Source of the DNA: Streptantibioticus ferralitis
GTDB taxonomy: Bacteria; Actinomycetota; Actinomycetes; Streptomycetales; Streptomycetaceae
Direction: 5' to 3'
NCBI RefSeq assembly: GCF_029223525.1
Contig: NZ_JARHTQ010000013.1
Span: forward strand, 124,001 to 188,000
DNA: 64,000 bases
Of the stretch, positions 48,261-56,654 are shown one piece after another. The notes beneath the pieces were generated by a model, which saw only the letters and a program-made list of their open reading frames with translations, searched no databases and was not told the origin of the DNA. Made by a program: the position numbers and the translations under genes. The stretch's first letter is position 1; the number at the start of each line of letters is the position of its first letter.

Positions 48261-48932
48261 TCAGGCCGAGACCGCGGCCTTGCGGGACGATGTGATCTGG
48301 TCCACGAAACCGAAGGACAGCGCGTCCTCGGCGGTAAGGATCTTGTCACGCTCGATGTCCTCGCGGATCTGCTCCTCGGACCGGCTGGAGTGCTTGGCCA
48401 GCATCTCCTCCATCTGGGTGCGCATCCGCGTGATCTCGTTGGCCTGGATCTCCAGGTCCGAGATCTGCGCCCGGCCGGTCTCGGTGTACGGCTGGTGGAT
48501 CAGCACCCGGGCGTTGGGCAGCGCCATGCGCTTACCGGGCGTACCGGCGGCGAGCAGCACGGCCGCGGCGGAGGCCGCCTGGCCCAGGCACACCGTCTGG
48601 ATGTCCGGCTTGACGAACTGCATGGTGTCGTAGATGGCCGTCATGGCGGTGAACGAGCCGCCGGGCGAGTTGATGTAGATCGAGATGTCGCGGTCCGGGT
48701 CCATCGACTCCAGGCACAGCAGCTGCGCCATCACGTCGTTGGCGGAGGCGTCGTCGATCTGCACACCGAGGAAGATCACCCGCTCTTCGAACAGCTTGGC
48801 GTACGGATCGTACTCACGCACGCCCTGCGAGGTGCGCTCCACGAAGCGCGGCACGATGTATCGGGACTCGGCGCCGAGCGAGCGGCGGGCGTCCAGGCCC
48901 TCCTGCAGGGCGAGCGGGTTCGGGGTGTTCAT
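48261..48932 (-). CDS. clpP2: ATP-dependent Clp protease proteolytic subunit ClpP2
   Basis: About 223 residues from ATG 48932 ([17 protein letters not shown]); the purine-rich GGTGA lies eight bases upstream, and the longer frame adds unlikely sequence. The catalytic Ser is in [11 protein letters not shown], the His in [11 protein letters not shown], with the Asp downstream ([19 protein letters not shown]). [20 protein letters not shown] is the usual substrate-channel segment. Operon partner of clpP1, 76 bp downstream of it. Confidence 0.97.
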   Translation of the reverse strand: MNTPNPLALQEGLDARRSLGAESRYIVPRFVERTSQGVREYDPYAKLFEERVIFLGVQIDDASANDVMAQLLCLESMDPDRDISIYINSPGGSFTAMTAIYDTMQFVKPDIQTVCLGQAASAAAVLLAAGTPGKRMALPNARVLIHQPYTETGRAQISDLEIQANEITRMRTQMEEMLAKHSSRSEEQIREDIERDKILTAEDALSFGFVDQITSSRKAAVSA

Positions 48933-49008
48933 GATGGGGTTCACCGTCCTGAGGGGTGAGCGGGGAGGGGAAGCGTAACCGGGTGGCCGCTCGTCGAGCG
49001 GGGCGGCC

Positions 49009-49647
49009 TCACGCGCCGGTACCGCCGCCACCGGGGACGTCCGCGGCGGTGCTCATGACCTCGTCGATCAGCCCGTACTCCTGGGCCTCCTCCGCGGTGA
49101 ACCAGCGGTCGCGGTCGGCGTCACGGTTGATCGTCTCAACGGTCTGGCCGGTGTGCGCCGCGGTGAGCTGCTCCATGCGCTTCTTGGTGCGCAGCAGCTG
49201 CTCGGCCTGGATCTTGATGTCGGAGGCGGAGCCGCCCAGGCCTGCCGAGCCCTGGTGCATCAGGATGTCGGCGTTCGGCAGGGCGAAGCGCTTGCCGGGG
49301 GTGCCCGCGGTGAGCAGGAACTGGCCCATCGAGGCGGCCAGGCCCATCGCGATCGTCACCACGTCGTTCTTGATGTACTGCATGGTGTCGTAGATCGCGA
49401 AACCGGCGGTCACGGAACCGCCCGGCGAGTTGATGTAGAGGTAGATGTCCTTGGTCGGGTCCGCGGCCAGCAGCAGCATCTGCGCGCAGATCCGGTTGGC
49501 GATGTCGTCGTCGACAGCCTGACCGAGGAAGATGATGCGTTCGTCGAGCAGTCGGCTGTAGACCGCGTCACCCAGGCCCGCGCCGCCGGCCGGCGTGCTG
49601 GCGGTGGGCATCAGAAGTCCAGGTGTCTGAATCTGCGGAGTCGTCAC
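49009..49647 (-). CDS. clpP1: ATP-dependent Clp protease proteolytic subunit ClpP1
   Basis: About 212 residues from the GTG at 49647, chosen because AGGTGG lies four to five bases upstream; an ATG twelve codons later is possible. The catalytic Ser is in [11 protein letters not shown] and the His in [33 protein letters not shown] is typical. Starts the clpP1-clpP2 operon. A ClgR-like box lies 171 bp upstream of the start codon (49818-49831), and ClgR is the known activator of this operon in Streptomyces. Confidence 0.97.
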   Translation of the reverse strand: MTTPQIQTPGLLMPTASTPAGGAGLGDAVYSRLLDERIIFLGQAVDDDIANRICAQMLLLAADPTKDIYLYINSPGGSVTAGFAIYDTMQYIKNDVVTIAMGLAASMGQFLLTAGTPGKRFALPNADILMHQGSAGLGGSASDIKIQAEQLLRTKKRMEQLTAAHTGQTVETINRDADRDRWFTAEEAQEYGLIDEVMSTAADVPGGGGTGA

Positions 49648-49817
49648 GTATCCACCTGCTCGTTGTCGGACGGCGACGCGCCGTCTTCGCGTCTTCTCGT
49701 AGGGCGCGGGGAGTGCGTTGCCGCGCTGGCTGTCCAGCACTCGCAAGGGACTCCCCTGCCCTCGTTACTACGGACCCTAACGCGCAGGTCGGGCCCAGCA
49801 ATCCCCCACGCGAAACT

Positions 49818-49831
49818 GTTCGCTGTGAGCG
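49818..49831 (-). promoter_or_regulatory. ClgR-type operator upstream of clpP1
   Basis: The minus strand reads CGCTCACAGCGAAC. It fits all positions of the 14-base core CGCYNANRGCGWWS, which I recall as the binding consensus of ClgR (the clp gene regulator of Actinobacteria). It lies 171 bp upstream of the clpP1 start codon, in the clpP1-tig gap. The four flanking bases of the longer consensus do not match. Confidence 0.7.
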
Positions 49832-49870
49832 CAGGCCACCCCGAAAGTGATCGCGTACGGGGCAGAAAAC

Positions 49871-49908
49871 GAACGCACCCGGACGCTTGGTGGCGTCCGG
49901 GTGCGTTC
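49871..49908 (-). terminator. Intrinsic terminator of tig
   Basis: A perfect 16-bp stem (GAACGCACCCGGACGC, 49871-49886 with 49893-49908) followed on the minus strand by GTTTTCTG. This is one of the few terminators here with a U-rich end. It separates tig from clpP1. Confidence 0.9.
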
Positions 49909-49937
49909 TCATACTCCTGCGGCTCCTACGGCGAGGA

Positions 49938-51323
49938 TCAGCCCTCGGCCTTCTCGTCGGACGCCTCAGCGCCCTCCTCGGCCGCGGCCTCGACGGTCTC
50001 GCCGTCCTCGTCCTCGTCCGCCAGGTCGACGACCTCGCCGTTGCTGTCCTTGACCGAGGCGGCCTCGACCACCAGGGCCAGCGCCTTGCCGCGGGCGACC
50101 TCGCCGACCAGCATCGGCACCTGGCCGCCCTCGACGACCGCCTGGGCGAACTGGTCAGGGCTCATGCCCGAGGTGGCGGCGCGACGCATGAGGTGCTCGG
50201 TGAGCTCCTCCTGGTTGACCGACAGCTGCTCCTTGGAGACCAGCTCGTCCAGGACGAACTGGGTCTTGATGCCCTTGGTCGCCTGCTTCTCCAGCTCGGC
50301 GTCGTGCTCCTCGGCGGTCTTGCCCTCGCGCTCCAGGAAGCTCTCCCAGGTCAGCCCCATCATCGGGAACTGGTGGTGCTCCAGGTTGTGCTTGCGGGTC
50401 TCGACCTCGTCCTTGAGGAGCTTCTCCGGGATCGGCACCTCGATCAGGTCCAGCAGGGCGTCCAGCACCTTCTCCTGGGCCTGGGTGGCCTGGTCGTACT
50501 GCTTCATCCGCTCAAGGCGCTTGCGGCTGTCCGCGCGCAGCTCCTCAAGGGTGTCGAACTCGCTCGCGAGCTGGGCGAACTCGTCGTCCAGCTCGGGCAG
50601 CTCACGGGCCTGTACGGCGGAGACGTCCACCTTGACCTCGGCGGCCTTGCCGGCCGCGGAGCCGCCCTTGAGCTCGGAGGTGAAGGTGGCGGAGCCGCCG
50701 GCCTCCAGACCGGTGACTGCCTCGTCGATGCCGTCGAGGAGCTGGCCGGAGCCGATGGTGTAGGTGACACCCTTGGCGACGCCGTCCTCCAGCACCTCGC
50801 CGTCGACCTTGGCCTCCAGGTCGATGGTGACGACGTCACCCTCGGCGGCGGCGCGCTCGACCGGGGTGGTCGAGGCGAAGCGGTCCCGCAGCTGCTCGAT
50901 CGACTTGTCGACGTCCTCGTCGGAGACCTCGACGGCGTCAACGGTGACCTCGATGCCGGAGAAGTCCGGGATCTCGATCGTCGGGCGCACGTCCACCTCG
51001 GCGGTGAACTTCAGCTGCTCGTTGTCGTTGAACTCGGTGATGTCGATCTCGGGCTGGCCGAGGACGTTCAGCTCACCCTCGTTGACCGCCTCCGTGTAGA
51101 ACTTCGGCAGCGCGTCGTTGATGGCCTCTTCGAGAACCGCGCCACGGCCGAACCGCTGGTCGATGATCCGCGCGGGGATCTTGCCCTTGCGGAATCCCGG
51201 CACCGTGACCTGCTGGTTGATCTTCTTGTACGCCGCGTCGAGGCTGGGCTTGAGCTCCTCGAAGGGCACCTCGACGGTGAGTCGAACCCGGGTCGGGTTC
51301 AGAGTCTCCACGGCGCTCTTCAC
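49938..51323 (-). CDS. tig: Trigger factor
   Basis: A ribosome-bound chaperone and peptidyl-prolyl isomerase, 461 residues. The ribosome-binding signature is [13 protein letters not shown] near residue 43; the FKBP-type domain lies at about 155-245 ([18 protein letters not shown]); the C-terminal chaperone arms follow, then an acidic tail ([20 protein letters not shown]) of about 30 residues typical of actinobacteria. It lies upstream of the clpP1-clpP2-clpX genes, with its own terminator. Confidence 0.98.
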   Translation of the reverse strand: MKSAVETLNPTRVRLTVEVPFEELKPSLDAAYKKINQQVTVPGFRKGKIPARIIDQRFGRGAVLEEAINDALPKFYTEAVNEGELNVLGQPEIDITEFNDNEQLKFTAEVDVRPTIEIPDFSGIEVTVDAVEVSDEDVDKSIEQLRDRFASTTPVERAAAEGDVVTIDLEAKVDGEVLEDGVAKGVTYTIGSGQLLDGIDEAVTGLEAGGSATFTSELKGGSAAGKAAEVKVDVSAVQARELPELDDEFAQLASEFDTLEELRADSRKRLERMKQYDQATQAQEKVLDALLDLIEVPIPEKLLKDEVETRKHNLEHHQFPMMGLTWESFLEREGKTAEEHDAELEKQATKGIKTQFVLDELVSKEQLSVNQEELTEHLMRRAATSGMSPDQFAQAVVEGGQVPMLVGEVARGKALALVVEAASVKDSNGEVVDLADEDEDGETVEAAAEEGAEASDEKAEG

Positions 51324-51481
51324 GGTTGGGTCTCCTTGGGCTGACAGTCAGGGGCTTTACGTGGCCGACGAGACGTACTTCTCGGGGTCCTCGCCCCTAC
51401 GTCGCCCCGCATACAGGGCCAACTCGCATAGTACCGGTACGAGCGGCACGACTGTCCCACGCCCGGGACTATTCGAACAAA

Positions 51482-51558
51482 TGGTCGGGGTGGCGGGATT
51501 TGAACCCACGGCCTTCCGCTCCCAAAGCGGACGCGCTACCAAGCTGCGCCACACCCCG
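51482..51558 (-). tRNA. tRNA-Pro (anticodon TGG)
   Basis: A 77-nt gene with encoded CCA (51484-51482). The acceptor stem is CGGGGTG/CACCCCG, the anticodon stem TCCGC/GCGGA with loop TTTGGGA, giving anticodon TGG; the T loop TTCAAAT is typical. Confidence 0.97.
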
Positions 51559-51642
51559 TTTAAGTGCGACACGTAGCGTACATGGCTCCACACGTCTCGG
51601 CTGCCAATTAATCGGCGGGCGACAGGGGCCGAGTCGACCAGC

Positions 51643-51648
51643 TACTAT
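51643..51648 (+). promoter_or_regulatory. Possible -10 of the tRNA-Gly promoter
   Basis: TACTAT lies 26 bp before the tRNA-Gly 5' end, a spacing that suits a short leader. I see no good -35. Confidence 0.35.
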
Positions 51649-51674
51649 GCGGTGTGCCAGAATGACTGGCCGTT

Positions 51675-51745
51675 GCGGGCGTAGCTCAATGGTAGAGCCC
51701 CAGTCTTCCAAACTGGCTACGCGGGTTCGATTCCCGTCGCCCGCT
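51675..51745 (+). tRNA. tRNA-Gly (anticodon TCC)
   Basis: A 71-nt gene with acceptor stem GCGGGCG/CGCCCGC and discriminator T, no encoded CCA. The anticodon stem CCAGT/ACTGG with loop CTTCCAA gives TCC. It is divergent from tRNA-Pro, about 116 bp apart. Confidence 0.97.
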
Positions 51746-51753
51746 CTGTACGA

Positions 51754-51797
51754 GTCCGGCCCGGTCGGAGGGAACGTTCCCTCCGACCGGGCCGGAC
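51754..51797 (+). terminator. Terminator after tRNA-Gly: 44-bp perfect palindrome
   Basis: Positions 51754-51775 are exactly complementary to 51776-51797 (22 bp, no separate loop sequence). It starts 9 bp after the tRNA. It can act on both strands and also protects the small membrane gene downstream. Confidence 0.9.
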
Positions 51798-51846
51798 CGC
51801 GTTTACGCCGCAGTGTGGTTTCGCGTTCGTGCGTCGCTCGTCACGC

Positions 51847-52041
51847 TCAGAGCTTTATCTGGTTGATGGTGTTGGCCAGGGAGTCCAGAAACCGGTGGAT
51901 GGACGGCGCCATCCCGGACGAGGCGAGGAAGAAGCCGAACAGTATGGCCACGATGGCCGGCCCCCCCTTGAGTGACCCTCCTCGCAACAGGACGAACAGG
52001 ACGATCGCCAACACCACTACTACGGAAAGGGAGATGGCCAC
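51847..52041 (-). CDS. Small two-helix membrane protein (64 aa)
   Basis: Starts MAISLSVVVVLAIVLF at ATG 52041. Two hydrophobic segments (about 3-19 and 29-45) are joined by RGGSLKGGPA, with a C-terminal amphipathic end (SIHRFLDSLANTINQIKL). There is a GGAAAGGGAG-type site on the minus strand upstream. I have seen such short proteins next to tRNA-Gly in streptomycetes, with a phage-like hairpin topology that could be holin-like, but nothing proves it. Confidence 0.72.
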   Translation of the reverse strand: MAISLSVVVVLAIVLFVLLRGGSLKGGPAIVAILFGFFLASSGMAPSIHRFLDSLANTINQIKL

Positions 52042-52197
52042 TACGGATCACATCCTCGCTCACTACGGCCTACGCCACGCCGGTCCGGGGGTGCGTCCCC
52101 GTCGCTTCTCCCCCACGCCGTCCATCGTGCCATCAACCTGCCGTCCCGTGGACCCGCCACGAGGGCGCGTGTCCCTGACCTGCCGTCAACGGCACGA

Positions 52198-53520
52198 TCA
52201 GTCACGGCAGATGATGAGCAGCGCCCGGTCGTCGTTGACGTCCTTGGCGACCGCCTCTATGAGCCGCCAGGCGGCGCCGTGGAAACCGTGCGCGACAAGG
52301 CGTTCGGCCTCGCCGATCAACCGGTCGATACCCTCGCCGAGATCGCGTCCCGACGCCTCCACCAGCCCGTCGGTGAACAGCATCAGCACGTCACCGGAGT
52401 TCAACGTGCCCTTCACGCCGTCGAATTCGGCGCCCTCGAAGACCCCGAGCATCAGCCCGTCGGCGGCCTTCTCCTCCCACCGCCCGGTCCCCGCGCACAG
52501 TTGCATACCGGGCAGATGCCCCGCGGACAGCAGCTCGTAGTCGCCGGTCTCCAGGTCGAGGACGAGATGGACCGAGGTGGCGAATCCCTCATCCCAGTCC
52601 TGGCGCAGCAGATAGCCGTTGGCGGCGGTGAGGAACTGGTGCGGCGGCAGCGAACCGAGCAGCCCGCCGAACGCCCCGGACAGCAGCAGCGCCCGCGATC
52701 CGGCGTCCATCCCCTTGCCGGACACATCGGTCAGCACGGCCTCCAGCACCCGGCCGCCGCCGGTCCGGGTGGCGACCACGAAGTCCCCGGAGAAGGACTG
52801 GCCGCCTGCCGGGCGCAGCGCCATCTCGGCGTGCCAGCCGTCCGGCAGATCCGGCAACTGGCTCTGTACGCGGATGCGTTCGCGCAGGTCGAACAGCATC
52901 GTTCCGCCGCGCCGCCAGGGCACTCCGACCCGGCTGCGGAACTGCGCGATCATCAGCCCGGCGAAGGCGACCGCGCTCACCACCAGGACGGTGCCGGGCG
53001 TCACGGTTCTCGACATGCCGGTGTGGTACGGGCCGAGCACCGCGTCCTCGACCACCAGCGCGGTGGCGGCGGCCGCGTAGAGCAGCAGCAGGCTCGCCGG
53101 GCGCAGCAGCAGTCCGCCCAGCAGGACCGGGAAGACCAACGCGGTCGGCGGGCACCAGTCGGGTACGGCGGTGGTGGCCCAGGCGAGGCCGGGAACGGTG
53201 AGCAGCAGGCCGACGAGCGGCAGCCAGTCCGAGCCGTCGCCGCGGAAGTAGTCAACGGCGGATTTACGCAGCACCGTACGGACCCGGTGCAGCGCCCTGC
53301 GCGCCCGGGCCACGACTCCTTCGCCGACTCGTCCGCCGCCGCGGCGCGGCGCGGGTGCCCCCGTCGCCCGCGCCCTCGGAGCAGAGCGTTCCGCGTCCCT
53401 GGTCTCGATCCCGTCTCCCTCCCGCCCGCGCCTGGCCCGCGGCACGGGAGACGCCTCGCCCCGCGGACGCGCGGGAGTGTGCTCCGCGCTCCTGGTCTCG
53501 ATACCGTCGCCCACGGCCAC
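52198..53520 (-). CDS. Membrane-anchored SpoIIE-type (PP2C) phosphatase
   Basis: 440 residues. A disordered, Arg/Ala-rich N-terminus (about 1-90) precedes a membrane domain of about four helices (about 97-200), then a PP2C/SpoIIE domain (about 215-440) with the acid residues in SFSGDFVVATRT, LTDVSGKGMDA and LFTDGLVEA. Such enzymes remove phosphate from anti-anti-sigma factors in partner-switching systems that are numerous in Streptomyces. No anti-sigma or STAS gene is adjacent. The substrate is unknown. Confidence 0.9.
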   Translation of the reverse strand: MAVGDGIETRSAEHTPARPRGEASPVPRARRGREGDGIETRDAERSAPRARATGAPAPRRGGGRVGEGVVARARRALHRVRTVLRKSAVDYFRGDGSDWLPLVGLLLTVPGLAWATTAVPDWCPPTALVFPVLLGGLLLRPASLLLLYAAAATALVVEDAVLGPYHTGMSRTVTPGTVLVVSAVAFAGLMIAQFRSRVGVPWRRGGTMLFDLRERIRVQSQLPDLPDGWHAEMALRPAGGQSFSGDFVVATRTGGGRVLEAVLTDVSGKGMDAGSRALLLSGAFGGLLGSLPPHQFLTAANGYLLRQDWDEGFATSVHLVLDLETGDYELLSAGHLPGMQLCAGTGRWEEKAADGLMLGVFEGAEFDGVKGTLNSGDVLMLFTDGLVEASGRDLGEGIDRLIGEAERLVAHGFHGAAWRLIEAVAKDVNDDRALLIICRD

Positions 53521-53729
53521 CCGGCTTCCGTGGCGCCGTACGCGCCGTTACTCGTCCTCCGTTCCCGGCGACCCTATCCACCCATTCGGCGGCGCGTCGA
53601 TTCGCGACTCGCCGTATATCGATCGCGCACGGTGCGTCGGCCGATCGATTCCGGCCGGGCTCGGACGCCGCGGCCCGGCCGCCGGTAAATCGTTCGCCCG
53701 CACCGCGACGCCGCTGCTAGGCAGGGGGT

Positions 53730-54959
53730 ATGACGGTTGAACTACGGGTGCTGGAGCCGGAGCAGTGGGATGGCTGGTACGGCCAGCTGGAGCGGGCGTT
53801 CGGCGGGGTCGCCGAAGACCCCGAGGAGCGCGCGTTGTGGCGCGATTTGACCGAATACGAACGTTCCATCGGAGCCTGGGACGGCGGGGAGGTCGTGGGC
53901 ACGGCCGGTGCCTTCTCGTTCCGGTTGTCGGTGCCCGGTGGTGCTCTGGTGGCAGCGGCCGGAGTGACGATGGTCAGCGTACGGACGACGCATCGGCGGC
54001 GCGGTGTGCTGACCTCGATGATGCGGCGGCAGTTGGACGACATACGGCGGCTGGGCGAGCCGCTGGCGGTGTTGACGGCCTCGGAGCCGCCGATCTACGG
54101 GCGGTTCGGGTACGGGCTGGGGACCGGGCAGCTGCGGATGGAGATCGACACCGATCGGGTGCGGCTGGCGGCCCCGGAGGGGGCGGCCGGTGTGCGGCTG
54201 CGTCTGGTGTCTCCGCGCGCGGGCAGTGCGGCGTGCGAGGCGGTGTACGCGCGCCGGGTGGCGGGCCGGCCCGGGATGCTGGAGCGGCGGCCCGGATGGG
54301 AGCGGTTGCCGCTGCTCGATCCGCCGTCCGAGCGCCATGGCGCGGGCGAGTTGCAGTGCGTGCTGGCCGAGCGGGACGGGGAAGTGGCCGGATACGCCCG
54401 CTATGCCGTGAAACCCGACTGGGATGGCTCGGGGCCCAAGGGTTCGGTCCTGCTGCAGGGCGTCGAGGCGCTGGATCCAGCCGCCTACGCCGTGTTGTGG
54501 CGCTACCTGTTCGATGTCGATCTGACGTCGACGCTCAAGACGTACAACCGGCCGGTCGACGACCCGGTGCTGCACCTGGTCTCCGACATCCGGCGGTGCA
54601 AGCTGAGCCCCCGCGACGGGATGTTCGTACGGCTGGTGGACGTCGGCGCGGCACTCGCCGCCCGTACGTACGCCACACCGGTGGACGTGGTCCTGGACGT
54701 CGAGGACGCGTTCTGCCCGTGGAACGAGGGGCGTTGGCGGCTGAGCGGTGACGCGAAGGGCGCCTGCTGCGAGCGGACGACCGATCCGGCCGATCTGGCG
54801 CTTTCGGTACGGGAGTTGGGCTCGGCGTACCTGGGCGGCTTCGGCCTGGCGTCGCTGGCGGGCGCGGGAAGGGTGCGGGAGCTGCGCCCCGGGGCGGTGG
54901 CCGAGGCCGGAACGGCCTTCGGCAATGACCTCGCCCCGTGGCTGCCGCACGGCTTCTAG
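53730..54959 (+). CDS. Eis-type GNAT N-acetyltransferase with SCP2-like domain
   Basis: 409 residues. The N-terminal GNAT domain carries AAAGVTMVSVRTTHRRRGVL with the acetyl-CoA signature and TMMRRQL-type helix (here TSMMRRQLDDIRRLG); a second GNAT-like part follows (RYLFDVDLTSTLKTYNRP), and the C-terminal end (about 300-409) has the SCP2-like fold of Eis proteins (VDVVLDVEDAFCPWNEGRW). The end, LAPWLPHGF, is typical of Eis family proteins. In mycobacteria Eis acetylates aminoglycosides and host proteins; here the substrate is unknown. Start ATG 53730. Confidence 0.9.
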   Translation: MTVELRVLEPEQWDGWYGQLERAFGGVAEDPEERALWRDLTEYERSIGAWDGGEVVGTAGAFSFRLSVPGGALVAAAGVTMVSVRTTHRRRGVLTSMMRRQLDDIRRLGEPLAVLTASEPPIYGRFGYGLGTGQLRMEIDTDRVRLAAPEGAAGVRLRLVSPRAGSAACEAVYARRVAGRPGMLERRPGWERLPLLDPPSERHGAGELQCVLAERDGEVAGYARYAVKPDWDGSGPKGSVLLQGVEALDPAAYAVLWRYLFDVDLTSTLKTYNRPVDDPVLHLVSDIRRCKLSPRDGMFVRLVDVGAALAARTYATPVDVVLDVEDAFCPWNEGRWRLSGDAKGACCERTTDPADLALSVRELGSAYLGGFGLASLAGAGRVRELRPGAVAEAGTAFGNDLAPWLPHGF

Positions 54960-55016
54960 CGCTTTCTGTCGGACCTTGGCCGGGGTTGCGGTCGGTTCGG
55001 CACCGCCCCCGGGGGT

Positions 55017-55034
55017 TTGGGGGCTTGCCCCCAA
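55017..55034. terminator. Hairpin after the Eis-type gene
   Basis: Stem TTGGGGGC/GCCCCCAA with a 2-nt loop, in a 169-bp gap between convergent genes; the rest of the gap is GC-rich repeat-like sequence. Confidence 0.5.
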
Positions 55035-55128
55035 GAAGATCCCGCCGCGACGGCGAGCAACCACGAGGGCGTGGACCGCCGGTGCCGAACCCGTCGCAAC
55101 CCGCCACGAGGGCCCGCCGGCCCCGCGT

Positions 55129-55938
55129 CTAGCGGGTCTGGCAGCCCGGGCACCAGAAGAGGTTGCGGTTGCCGAGATCCGCGGTGCGGATCTCGGCACC
55201 ACAGATGAGGCAGGGCTGCTGGTGGCGCCGGTAGACATAGACCTCACCGCCGTGGTCGTCCACGCGCGGCGGACGGCCCATCGCCTCCGGGGTGTGTTCG
55301 GGACGAACCGTGTCTATCCGGTTGTTCCGTACGCCCTCGTGCATCAGCGCGACCAAGTCGGCCCAGATCGCGTCCCATTCGGCGCGTGTCAGATCACGTC
55401 CCGCACGGTACGGATCGATGCCGTGCCGGAACAGGACCTCGGCCCGGTAGACGTTGCCGACGCCCGAGACCACCTTCTGGTCCATCAGCAGCGCGGCCAC
55501 CGAGGTACGACTGCGCGACACCCGCCGCCACGCCGGTTCGTGATCGGTGCCGGGGCGCAGCGGATCGGGGCCCAGGCGGTCGTGTATCGACTGTTTCTCG
55601 CCATCGGTGATCAGTTCGCAGGCGGTGGGGCCGCGCAGGTCGGCGTAGCCCTCGGGGTTGGCCAGTCGCAGCCGCACCGTGTCGGTCGCCGCGGGCGCGG
55701 GGCCGGTGCCGAAGGTGTACTTGCCGAACAGCCCGAGGTGGATGTGCACCCAGCTCTCCGGACCGAACCGCAGGAACAGGTGCTTGCCGTGCGCCTCGGC
55801 GCGCTCCAGCACCTGGCCGTCGACGAGCGACGCACCGTCCGCGAACTTGCCCTGCGGGCTGCTGGCCCACACGGCCTGGCCGCCGAACCTCGCGGTGTGG
55901 TCGGCGGCCAGTCGGTGAATGGTGTGCCCTTCGGGCAT
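55129..55938 (-). CDS. Fpg/Nei family DNA glycosylase
   Basis: 269 residues starting MPEGHTIHRLAADH at ATG 55938, where Pro2 and Glu3 are the catalytic residues after Met removal. The helix-two-turn-helix region (LMDQKVVSGVGNVYRAEVLF, about 155) and the C-terminal zinc finger with two CxxC pairs (PCLICGAEI and WCPGCQTR) are complete. It removes oxidised bases in base-excision repair and, from the MPEGHTIHR N-terminus, fits the actinobacterial Nei2 type. Follows rpiB by 7 bp. Confidence 0.94.
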   Translation of the reverse strand: MPEGHTIHRLAADHTARFGGQAVWASSPQGKFADGASLVDGQVLERAEAHGKHLFLRFGPESWVHIHLGLFGKYTFGTGPAPAATDTVRLRLANPEGYADLRGPTACELITDGEKQSIHDRLGPDPLRPGTDHEPAWRRVSRSRTSVAALLMDQKVVSGVGNVYRAEVLFRHGIDPYRAGRDLTRAEWDAIWADLVALMHEGVRNNRIDTVRPEHTPEAMGRPPRVDDHGGEVYVYRRHQQPCLICGAEIRTADLGNRNLFWCPGCQTR

Positions 55939-55945
55939 CGGGCGC

Positions 55946-56434
55946 TCAGTCCTGCCGCGGGTGGTGCGCCGGGATCTCCGGAAGCTTGCCGGTGAGTTCG
56001 TACTCGCTGAGCATGTCGATCCGGCGGATGTGCCGCTCGCCCTCGGAGAACGGGGTGGCGAGGAAGACCTCGACGAAGCGGGTGGCCTCTTCGGTGGTGT
56101 GCATCCGCGCACCGACGCTGATCACGTTGGCGTTGTTGTGTTCGCGGCCGAGCGCGGCGGTCTCCTCGCTCCAGGCCAGCGCGGCCCGCACGTCCTTGAC
56201 CTTGTTGGCGGCGATCGCCTCACCGTTGCCCGAGCCGCCGATCACGATGCCGAGGCTGCCGGTGTCCTGGGCCGTGCGCTCAGCGGCGCGCAGGCAGAAC
56301 GGCGGGTAGTCGTCCTGGGCGTCGAAGATGTGCGGACCGCAGTCCACCGGCTCATGGCCGTGGGCCGTGAGCCACTCGACGAGATGGTTCTTGAGTTCGT
56401 AACCGGCATGATCGGAGCCGAGGTACACGCGCAT
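55946..56434 (-). CDS. rpiB: Ribose-5-phosphate isomerase B
   Basis: 162 residues from ATG 56434 (MRVYLGSDHAGYELKN). The segments GSDHAGYELK, GIVIGGSGNGEAIAANK and NNANVISVGARM are those of RpiB, which interconverts ribose-5- and ribulose-5-phosphate in the pentose phosphate pathway. The frame stays open upstream, but only this start gives the family N-terminus. Cotranscribed with the glycosylase downstream. Confidence 0.96.
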   Translation of the reverse strand: MRVYLGSDHAGYELKNHLVEWLTAHGHEPVDCGPHIFDAQDDYPPFCLRAAERTAQDTGSLGIVIGGSGNGEAIAANKVKDVRAALAWSEETAALGREHNNANVISVGARMHTTEEATRFVEVFLATPFSEGERHIRRIDMLSEYELTGKLPEIPAHHPRQD

Positions 56435-56654
56435 GCCGAGAGTCTGCCATGCGTGTACTCGCGCCTTTGTTTCCGGGGCCGCGCGCCTCTGTTTTCCGGG
56501 TCCGTTCACCCGTCGTACCTGCGTTTCAGGTAGCTGATTTTAGACCCACCCACTGAACCCGGTGATGCAACGATTCGGACACAGCTGTTCCGTTTCGGTC
56601 GATGTCTGCGGTTGCATGCGGGAACTCGCGATCCGAGAGACGAGGGACACGTCA

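Noticed and set aside
55946-56509. Longer rpiB reading from 56509
   Set aside because: Adds 25 residues (GKQRRAAPETKA-like) absent from RpiB proteins; the ATG at 56434 gives the standard MRVYLGSDHAG start.
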